Assembly (NCBI GenBank): GCA_024276815.1
Contig: JAJRWM010000015.1
Location: 1-20,969 of the forward strand
From: a bacterium
GTDB lineage: Bacteria; JACRDZ01; JAJRWM01
DNA length: 20,969 nt
Direction of reading: 5' to 3'
Shown here: positions 15,482 to 20,969 of the stretch, piece by piece
How the letters are laid out: each line of letters begins with the position of its first letter
Numbering within the stretch: the stretch's first letter is position 1
Translations under genes and position numbers: made by a program
The notes under the pieces: generated by a model
Database searches by the model: none
What the model was told of the DNA's origin: nothing
What the model saw: only the letters and a program-made list of their open reading frames with translations

Positions 15482-16939
15482 CTATAGATTCTGCAGAGCA
15501 GACTCGATTCTCTTGACGCAGTTAGCCGGACCGACCAAGGAGACCAGCTTGCCCAGGTCCGGGCCGTGTTGCTGACCGCTCAGAGCGATCCGAACCGGCA
15601 TGAAGAGCGCTTTGCCCTTCACGCCAAACTCTTTTTTCAGTTCTTTAATCAAGGCAAAGAATTCTTCCGGCGAGATTGCCGTTAAACCGCTGAGTTTGCC
15701 CTTAAGGCCGCTTAATAGATCAGTCACGCCCGGAGCTTTGAGCATTTCCCATTCGGCGTCAGACTCCGGCTTAAGCTCATTTTTAAAGAACACGTCCGTA
15801 TGCTGAGTAATTTCACTGAAACAGTGTAAATGTCCCCGTAATTCCATGACTACTTCAGTAAGCCAGGCTTGATCGGTATTTTCGTCCACCAGGCCGGCTT
15901 GTTCAAGGTAGGGGCGGGCCAGTTCCAGCGTTTTCTCGGGCGGAAGCCGACGGATATAATGACCGCTGAGAAAGTTTAATTTATCCAGGTCAAAGACAGC
16001 CGGGCTTTTGTTTACCTTCTCCAGAGAAAACTGCCTGGTTATCTCTTCCACGCTCAACATCTCCTCCACATCCCCGGAAAGAGTGGTGGGCGCCCAGCCC
16101 AGGAGGGCGAGATAGTTAATCATCGCTTCCGGCAGGTAACCTTTATCCTCGAACTGACCCAGGGACGAATGGCCGTGACGTTTACTCAGCTTGCTGCGGT
16201 CGCCGGCTAAAATCAACGAAAGATGAGCGAAGGTCGGTAACGGGAAGCCCAGCGCTTTATAGAGCATAATCTGGCGCAGGGTATTGGAGAGATGTTCTTC
16301 GCCCCGGATCACGTGTGAGATCTTCATCAGGGCGTCATCTATCGTCACGCAAAAGTTGTAGATCGGATAGCCCTGACTGCGCATGATGATAAAGTCGCCG
16401 ATCATGCCTTGCGGGAAGGTAACGTTTCCCCGGACCAGATCCTTGATATTTATGTCTTCAGCTGAGGCCTTGAATCTGATCGCCGGCGTCCGCCCGGCCC
16501 TTTTGAGTTTTTCCTTTTCTGCGTCCGAAAGCTGGCGGCATTTACCGGAATAGTGAGGAGTCTGATGCTCGGCCCGGCGCTGTTCCCGATGAGCTTCCAG
16601 TTCTTCATCAGTACAAAAACAGTGGTAAGCCTTGCCTTCAGCCAGGAGCTTATCAGCGTATTCCCGATATATGCTCAGCCTTTCGCTTTGGCGATAGGGG
16701 CCAAAATCACCGCCCTTATCCGGACCTTCATCCCAATGCAGGCCCAGCCATTTCAAGTCATTGAGCATAACCTCTTCCGACTCTTTAGTCGAGCGGGCCA
16801 GGTCGGTATCTTCAATTCGCAGGACCAGCACGCCATTATTCTGGCGGGCGAATAACCAGTTGAACAAAGCTGTGCGAGCGCCGCCCACATGCAGATGCCC
16901 GGTAGGACTGGGCGCGAAACGCACTCTAATCGTTGCCAT
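15482..16939 (-). CDS. gltX: Glutamyl-tRNA synthetase
   Basis: This is a class I aminoacyl-tRNA synthetase that charges tRNA-Glu (possibly also tRNA-Gln when a GatCAB amidotransferase is present). The HIGH-type motif PSPTGHLHVGGART is at 10-23, and RIEDTDLARS follows. The zinc-site pattern CFC...YSGKC is near residues 107-135, and the KMSKS-type motif RSKLSKRHG is at about 250. The length of 485 residues is typical for a bacterial GluRS. The ATG at 16939 is supported by AAAGGAG (16950-16956) ten bases upstream. Its own promoter lies just before it and the leader is about 30 bases, too short for a T-box. The gene is monocistronic here, convergent with the DUF4340 gene. Confidence 0.97.
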   Translation of the reverse strand: MATIRVRFAPSPTGHLHVGGARTALFNWLFARQNNGVLVLRIEDTDLARSTKESEEVMLNDLKWLGLHWDEGPDKGGDFGPYRQSERLSIYREYADKLLAEGKAYHCFCTDEELEAHREQRRAEHQTPHYSGKCRQLSDAEKEKLKRAGRTPAIRFKASAEDINIKDLVRGNVTFPQGMIGDFIIMRSQGYPIYNFCVTIDDALMKISHVIRGEEHLSNTLRQIMLYKALGFPLPTFAHLSLILAGDRSKLSKRHGHSSLGQFEDKGYLPEAMINYLALLGWAPTTLSGDVEEMLSVEEITRQFSLEKVNKSPAVFDLDKLNFLSGHYIRRLPPEKTLELARPYLEQAGLVDENTDQAWLTEVVMELRGHLHCFSEITQHTDVFFKNELKPESDAEWEMLKAPGVTDLLSGLKGKLSGLTAISPEEFFALIKELKKEFGVKGKALFMPVRIALSGQQHGPDLGKLVSLVGPANCVKRIESALQNL

Positions 16940-16974
16940 AATAAAACTACTCCTTTGGTGTTTAAGAATAAAGT

Positions 16975-17003
16975 ATTTTATCTTAATCCGCTTAATCTAA
17001 CAA
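16975..17003 (-). promoter_or_regulatory. Sigma-70 type promoter of gltX
   Basis: On the minus strand TTGTTA (16998-17003), a 17-base spacer and TAAAAT (16975-16980) form a reasonable housekeeping promoter. The predicted start is near 16968, about 29 bases before the ATG, with the ribosome site in between. Confidence 0.55.
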
Positions 17004-17063
17004 GCCGGCTGAGACCTTAACCGCCCAGGGTCATTCAATTATCCATGAGGAATTAAAACTTTA

Positions 17064-17198
17064 TTACATTTTCGCGGGTGTGGGGGCAACCCTTTTTTCA
17101 AACTTACAGTTTGAGTAAATATCGCTTTGCGACATCGATTCGTTCACAAACAGTTGTTCGCTTACCTTCAGGTAGTTTCCTGTCTTAATGCTTCGCAC
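17064..17198 (-). other. Possible 44-residue ORF in a repeat-rich spacer
   Basis: The spacer 16940-17340 between gltX and the TPR gene holds no recognised gene. A minus-strand frame is open for 71 codons from 17276 to the TAA at 17064-17066; the first start codon in it is GTG at 17198, beginning VRSIKTGNYLKVSEQL. There is no clear ribosome site. A G-run with T6 (17082-17096) and a hairpin CAAACT-TAC-AGTTTG (17099-17113) lie inside it. The region looks more like a dispersed element than a gene. Confidence 0.25.
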
Positions 17199-17234
17199 CT
17201 GATTAAAATAAAGAAATTCTTTAAAATTGACTAT

Positions 17235-17254
17235 CCCCGCAGCAAGCTGCGAGG
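17235..17254. repeat. REP-like palindrome
   Basis: CCCCGCAGC-AA-GCTGCGAGG is an inverted repeat with one mismatch and a tight loop. Short GC palindromes of this sort in spacers are typical of REP-type dispersed elements. Only one copy was seen in this window. Confidence 0.45.
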
Positions 17255-17282
17255 AATTCTTTCGATTAAAAGAAAATCAACG

Positions 17283-17299
17283 TATCCTCGTTCAGGATA
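17283..17299 (-). terminator. Weak intrinsic terminator candidate of the glycosyltransferase operon
   Basis: TATCCT (17283-17288) and AGGATA (17294-17299) form a six-bp stem with a five-base loop. On the minus strand it is followed, a few bases on, by TTGATTTTCTTTT. It lies about 40 bases after the stop of the TPR gene (17341). Confidence 0.4.
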
Positions 17300-17340
17300 G
17301 CTGAGTACTTTTACGAGGCGATGTTAGAAGAGCCGAAGGC

Positions 17341-19005
17341 CTACTTCCTCAAGCTGTAAGCTTGCCCCGCTTTTTGGGCCTGCTTGGTTAGCCCGAGTTT
17401 TTCATAGACCAGTTTGAGATTATAATAAGTGTTGGCGTAATCGGGACGTAGCGCCCTCGCTAAATCCAGATATTTAAGCGCCGTCTCGTAATCTTTGAGA
17501 TTGAGATAAACAACGCCAAGATTCATGACCACCTTGAACTCATTGGTAAGATCACTGACATTGTTTCGCCGCTCTCGTAATGAAATTTCATAATATTTTC
17601 TTGCTTGCTCAAACATACCTAATTTTAAATAAATATTACCCATATTATAATAATCTTGAGGCCGTATCTTCTTTATTTTCTCTATTGCCAGGTATTCTGT
17701 GATTGCTTTCCCGTATTCTTTCTGCTCAAAATAGTAAAGACCTAAATTCGCATGCGGTTTAATAGTATTGGGAGCTTTTTTGATGGTGTCTTGCCATAAA
17801 GTTTCCGGGTTGTGCCAGACCAGATTACGCTTCACGGTTAATACGCCTAACATAGTCAGAAATATCATGCCCGCAATAAGGATCGGCTGCCGCTCGTTGA
17901 TCCCTCTTGTTTTAAGAGCGGACTGAACCAGCAGCAGACTGCCGGGGGTCAAGCCCATCAGGGGAATATAAAGATAACGCTCGGCCAAAATAGCGCCAAA
18001 AGGGATGATGTTGGAAGCGGGCAGGATAAACAGAAAAAACCAGAAAAGGCAGAAAGCGTAACTCTTCTTTTTGACCAAGCCGTAAATCATTAAACCTACC
18101 AGCGAGCCGACTATGATCAGGGCGAATATTACCGGCCAGTCCAGGATGCTGGCCGATATTGGGAAATTATATATTGGCGTAAGGCCGACCGGCCAGAAAA
18201 ATAATTTCAGATAATAGGTCAAAACCACCAAAAAGGTTAACATCGCCGTGTAAAGACTGCCCCCGGGATAGGTGGCCGGTCTAACCATTCCCGGGTTTTT
18301 CATCGCGACAAAGGTGACGAACAGAAAAACGAACGCTATGATCAAATAGCCGGCCTGTTTTTTGAATAAACGTTTCCAGCTAAACGCTTGCTCTTGCTGG
18401 AATAAAGAAGCGCCTAAACAAAGTACGGGCAGCAGGACGAATATTTCCTTGACGAAACAACTGAGGAAATACATGACCAGCGAACCGGAAAACCAGCTTC
18501 CCCCCTCTTTGAAATACCAGTAGAAGGCCAGCAGGAAGAACAATCCGCCAATCAGTTCCTCGTTATAGGAAACGATGTTGAATATTTCGGTGTGAATTGG
18601 GTGTACGGCGAAAATAGTTACCGCTAACGCCGCCAGCCAGTCATCTAGCTTGAAACGCCTCAGGATTAAAAAAAGCAGAGAGCAGTTGAAAAAATGAAGA
18701 GCGAGGTTGAACAGACGCCACATCGCCGGCTGGTTGCCGAAAGCGGATTTCAGGGCAAAATAAATAACGGTGGTTACCGGGCGGTAAGTCCTTTCGCCAA
18801 AAAGTTCAAAATATTTTTCCCGATTAAAAAGATGCTTGATATTGTCAGCCCGGGCCAGGCCTTCGTTTTCCCGTATGAATTTTATATCATCGTAATAAAA
18901 AGGACTTTTTATACTGTTAAAATAAGTCATGGCGATACTGATAAAGAGAACGAGCATCACCAGGCTGAAAGGAATGTTCCGGGAAGGACCAGGCTCCATG
19001 TTCAC
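17341..19005 (-). CDS. TMTC-like membrane glycosyltransferase with C-terminal TPR repeats
   Basis: This 554-residue protein has about ten transmembrane helices followed by roughly four TPR units (from about residue 400). The first loop carries YYDDIKFI, with the acidic pair expected of GT-C catalysts, then RTYRPVTTVIYFAL. AVHPIHTEIFNIVSYNEELIGGLFF resembles the conserved segment of TMTC proteins, which in animals are O-mannosyltransferases with C-terminal TPRs. A bacterial role in protein or surface O-glycosylation is therefore inferred; the sugar and acceptor are unknown. It is the last gene of a three-gene operon and overlaps the HAD gene by four bases. The gene ends in TAG near a weak terminator hairpin. 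Confidence 0.8.
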   Translation of the reverse strand: MNMEPGPSRNIPFSLVMLVLFISIAMTYFNSIKSPFYYDDIKFIRENEGLARADNIKHLFNREKYFELFGERTYRPVTTVIYFALKSAFGNQPAMWRLFNLALHFFNCSLLFLILRRFKLDDWLAALAVTIFAVHPIHTEIFNIVSYNEELIGGLFFLLAFYWYFKEGGSWFSGSLVMYFLSCFVKEIFVLLPVLCLGASLFQQEQAFSWKRLFKKQAGYLIIAFVFLFVTFVAMKNPGMVRPATYPGGSLYTAMLTFLVVLTYYLKLFFWPVGLTPIYNFPISASILDWPVIFALIIVGSLVGLMIYGLVKKKSYAFCLFWFFLFILPASNIIPFGAILAERYLYIPLMGLTPGSLLLVQSALKTRGINERQPILIAGMIFLTMLGVLTVKRNLVWHNPETLWQDTIKKAPNTIKPHANLGLYYFEQKEYGKAITEYLAIEKIKKIRPQDYYNMGNIYLKLGMFEQARKYYEISLRERRNNVSDLTNEFKVVMNLGVVYLNLKDYETALKYLDLARALRPDYANTYYNLKLVYEKLGLTKQAQKAGQAYSLRK

Positions 19006-20018
19006 TTAAAAAGCTCTTCCAGTTCGGTGATATTTTCTAAAATATGATCGGCTTTGAGTCCGGTAAATTCCCGGCTCGCCTCATCATTATCTGACGCCGC
19101 CTGCAAAACGCCAACTGAAATAAAGGGATGACAAGCCTTGGCGGCGTTGGCCGCCCTGATATCATCCGGCAAGTCCCCGATGTAGGCCGCCGGTTGATCC
19201 TCTTTCAAGCCCAGTCTTTCCACCGCTGTCAGCAGGCCGAAAGGGTGCGGCTTGCCTAAACTTATCTCCTTGCCGGTTTCCCGGTGATAATTTTTTTCCT
19301 TCTCTTCAATGTCCTCATGGGCGACCAGAATCGAAAAATATTCTGAAATATCAAACCGTTTAAGAGTAAGCTCAAGCTCTGTCCGGGGCCGGCCGGTAAC
19401 TACGCCTAAAGTAAATTTAGCGGCCAGGGAGCCAAGAGCCGTTTTGTTGATAAAAGGAACCTCACGGTTGATATAGCCCTCGCCGCTGTAAAGAAGAGCG
19501 CGCCTGTGATAGATACTGGCGAAATTATCAGCGCCCAGGTAGTATTCCTGGAAAAGCCTCTTGACTAGATTGGTGTCGTAAACGTCGCCCCGGTTAAACA
19601 ACAGCGCCGCGGCGGCTGAACTTTTTTTCTTTGCAGCCCGTTTTTTCAGAAAACCGGCTATGTTTTTCCGGGCTAACAGCTTGTTGCCGGTTATCTTTAA
19701 ACGCGGGCCAACAAAGCCTAAAAAATTGATAATATGCAGGTTGTTCTTTAATTTCAGGGGAACGATATTTACGGGGGGAATCTCTTCGAGAAACATTTCC
19801 AGCAGACCATAGGTCAGTTCCCAGTCGTTGTTGTAGCCGCCGGCGTGTTTAAAACTTTCAATGTCCCTGTCGGTAACCAGGGGGCGGTCGCAATCAGGTA
19901 TTTTCAGGCAATCCCGTAAATACACCTGAACTGTTTCCTTGATAACTTCCCGATAAGACGCCGAGACATCGACTAAAACTCCGTCGCAGTCAAAAAGAAG
20001 GCAATGTGGTCTTTTCAT
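19002..20018 (-). CDS. HAD-superfamily phosphatase (subfamily IA type)
   Basis: All four HAD motifs are present: DCDGVLVD with nucleophile Asp10 and acid Asp12, VVTGR near residue 208, GKPHP near 250 with the lysine, and YIGDLPDD near 275 with the paired aspartates. The opening phrase DVSASYREVIKETVQVYL is like that of a HAD-IA group of unknown role (the TIGR01548 type, from memory). At 338 residues it is longer than most phosphoglycolate-type enzymes because of a large basic cap insertion (about 95-150, rich in Lys and Ala). It overlaps both neighbours by four bases, so it is co-translated with two glycosyltransferases and may dephosphorylate a sugar phosphate used by them; that is an inference. 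Confidence 0.82.
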   Translation of the reverse strand: MKRPHCLLFDCDGVLVDVSASYREVIKETVQVYLRDCLKIPDCDRPLVTDRDIESFKHAGGYNNDWELTYGLLEMFLEEIPPVNIVPLKLKNNLHIINFLGFVGPRLKITGNKLLARKNIAGFLKKRAAKKKSSAAAALLFNRGDVYDTNLVKRLFQEYYLGADNFASIYHRRALLYSGEGYINREVPFINKTALGSLAAKFTLGVVTGRPRTELELTLKRFDISEYFSILVAHEDIEEKEKNYHRETGKEISLGKPHPFGLLTAVERLGLKEDQPAAYIGDLPDDIRAANAAKACHPFISVGVLQAASDNDEASREFTGLKADHILENITELEELFK

Positions 20019-20866
20019 ATCAAGCCTCCCAGGGCGTCCTTGAGAATCCTTTGATAGGCGGTAAGCCGGCTCCTGGTCTTTTCTCCGGCTAAAACCGGGA
20101 AAAGGATGGTCAAAACAGCGATCCGGACACCCAGGTCCGTCACCGCGGCGGTTTTATAAATCAGGTAGACCAGTTTGCCATAGTGCTTCCGACAATAATA
20201 AAATCCCCCCTGATAACCATACCACAGGGCATCCCCGCTGATATGACGCGTGCTCTGGCCTCCCAGATGGATGACCGCGGCCTCGTGGTAATAATAAAGC
20301 GAATAGCCGGCCCGACGAATCCTCAGGGAGAGATCAAGGTCTTCGTTATAGAAGAAAAACTGTTCGTCCAGCAGGCCGATTTCCAGCAACAGCTTACGCG
20401 GGAACAGGGCGGCGGCTCCGCTTACCCATTTCAGAGGGTGAGTTCTGTTAAGCCGCCACCGCTCAATGTTTAAAAAAGAGCTGCCCGGCACCTGGGGCGT
20501 ACCGTCCCCGTTCAGCAACCGAGGGTTCAGTCCGCCGACTTCAGGATGTTCTCTCATGAATTTTACCATCGCGGTTAAACTGTCATCTCTGAGCAAAGTA
20601 TCAGAATTGAGCAGTAAGACATAGTCGCCGAGGGCCTTGGTAATACCCTGGTTGGCGGCGGCGGAAAAACCCCGGTTTTCCCGGTTTCCGATTAGGCGGA
20701 CAGTCGGGTGTTTTTCCCCGACCAGTGATTTGCTGTTATCAGCAGACGCGTTATCAATGACGATTATCTCATAGGTGACGCCGTGAGTATGCCGTTTGAT
20801 ACTTTCGAGACAATTATCCAGCAAAGCCGCGGTATTGTAACTTATTATGACAATTGAAATATCCAT
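20015..20866 (-). CDS. Family 2 glycosyltransferase (WbbL/rhamnosyltransferase-like)
   Basis: This is a GT-A fold glycosyltransferase, probably peripheral to the inner membrane. It begins MDISIVIISYNTAALLDNCL; VIDNASADNS and NRGFSAAANQGI follow, then LLLNSDTLL in the DXD position, and FFFYNEDLDLSLRIRRAGY near residue 190 with the catalytic-type acidic residues. The start at 20866 (283 residues) is preferred over an upstream Met at 20944: it matches the family N-terminus, has GAGGGCGGGG just before it, and a promoter lies between the two. Related enzymes transfer rhamnose or similar sugars to lipid-linked glycans. It is first in the operon with the HAD and TMTC-like genes. Confidence 0.88.
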   Translation of the reverse strand: MDISIVIISYNTAALLDNCLESIKRHTHGVTYEIIVIDNASADNSKSLVGEKHPTVRLIGNRENRGFSAAANQGITKALGDYVLLLNSDTLLRDDSLTAMVKFMREHPEVGGLNPRLLNGDGTPQVPGSSFLNIERWRLNRTHPLKWVSGAAALFPRKLLLEIGLLDEQFFFYNEDLDLSLRIRRAGYSLYYYHEAAVIHLGGQSTRHISGDALWYGYQGGFYYCRKHYGKLVYLIYKTAAVTDLGVRIAVLTILFPVLAGEKTRSRLTAYQRILKDALGGLI

Positions 20867-20886
20867 ACCCCGCCCTCGTTTACGAG

Positions 20887-20916
20887 ATGATAGCTTATCA
20901 TTTTTCAGTATTTCAA
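20887..20916 (-). promoter_or_regulatory. Sigma-70 type promoter of the GT2-HAD-TMTC operon
   Basis: On the minus strand TTGAAA (20911-20916), an 18-base spacer and TATCAT (20887-20892) give a plausible promoter with a start near 20880, shortly before the ribosome site and ATG at 20866. The remaining bases to 20969 show nothing I can name. Confidence 0.45.
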
Positions 20917-20969
20917 GCAAATTTGCCAGGTCAGACCAGGGCAACCGGCAAACTCCAATTAAGACATTA

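Noticed and set aside
16940-17003. T-box riboswitch upstream of gltX
   Set aside because: The promoter leaves a leader of only about 30 bases, and no T-box sequence, specifier stem or terminator pair is visible.
20867-20944. Upstream Met at 20944 as the start of the GT2 gene
   Set aside because: The extra 26 residues are not part of the GT2 fold, and they overlap a promoter placed for the start at 20866.
1-20969. tRNA, rRNA, CRISPR arrays or complete insertion sequences
   Set aside because: None were recognised: there are no regularly spaced repeats, no cloverleaf sequence and no transposase frame.

Overview
The window looks like a chromosomal segment of an anaerobic, probably diderm bacterium of moderate GC. 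The evidence is an Rnf ferredoxin:NAD+ oxidoreductase cluster with a cysteine-rich RnfB, a branched-chain amino acid (LIV) ABC importer, a Gld-type ABC exporter set with a DUF4340 protein, a candidate sigma-54 promoter, and several GT-C type membrane glycosyltransferases with TPR repeats. This fits Desulfobacterota or a nearby candidate phylum, but no marker here fixes the taxon.

Layout. (1) 1-3003 (+): two tandem DUF2723/TMEM260-like membrane proteins. The first is cut by the window edge and ends in TPRs. The second is split into two frames at a run of ten G. (2) 3159-6575 (-): a livG-livF-livH-livM operon without a binding-protein gene. (3) 6738-10340 (+): rnfD-G-E-A-B, divergent from liv, with no rnfC next to it. 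(4) 10341-10870: a 530-base spacer with related palindromes, a TGKCGYTAAC motif three times and a sigma-54-like promoter. (5) 10871-15345 (+): an ABC ATPase, a permease/GldG fusion interrupted by an in-frame TAG, and a DUF4340 protein. (6) 15482-16939 (-): gltX with a recognisable promoter. (7) 16940-17340: a repeat-rich spacer. (8) 17341-20866 (-): a translationally coupled operon of a GT2 glycosyltransferase, a HAD phosphatase and a TMTC-like TPR glycosyltransferase.

How the genes fit together. LIV imports branched-chain amino acids or related compounds; Rnf couples ferredoxin oxidation to ion pumping. Sharing one divergent promoter region suggests, but does not show, linked amino acid use and energy conservation. 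Both ends of the window hold surface or protein glycosylation genes related to the eukaryotic O-mannosyltransferase families TMEM260 and TMTC.

The main oddities are a possible G-tract switch in the DUF2723 gene; an amber codon inside a conserved stretch of the Gld fusion, together with a Gly-to-Val change in the Walker A motif of its partner ATPase; G-rich hairpins of one design at convergent gene ends and inside a gene; a perfect 13-bp palindrome in the end of rnfB; and both divergent liv/rnf promoters placed so as to give nearly leaderless mRNAs. I saw no tRNA, rRNA, CRISPR array or intact transposase gene. All sites were read by eye and no search was run.
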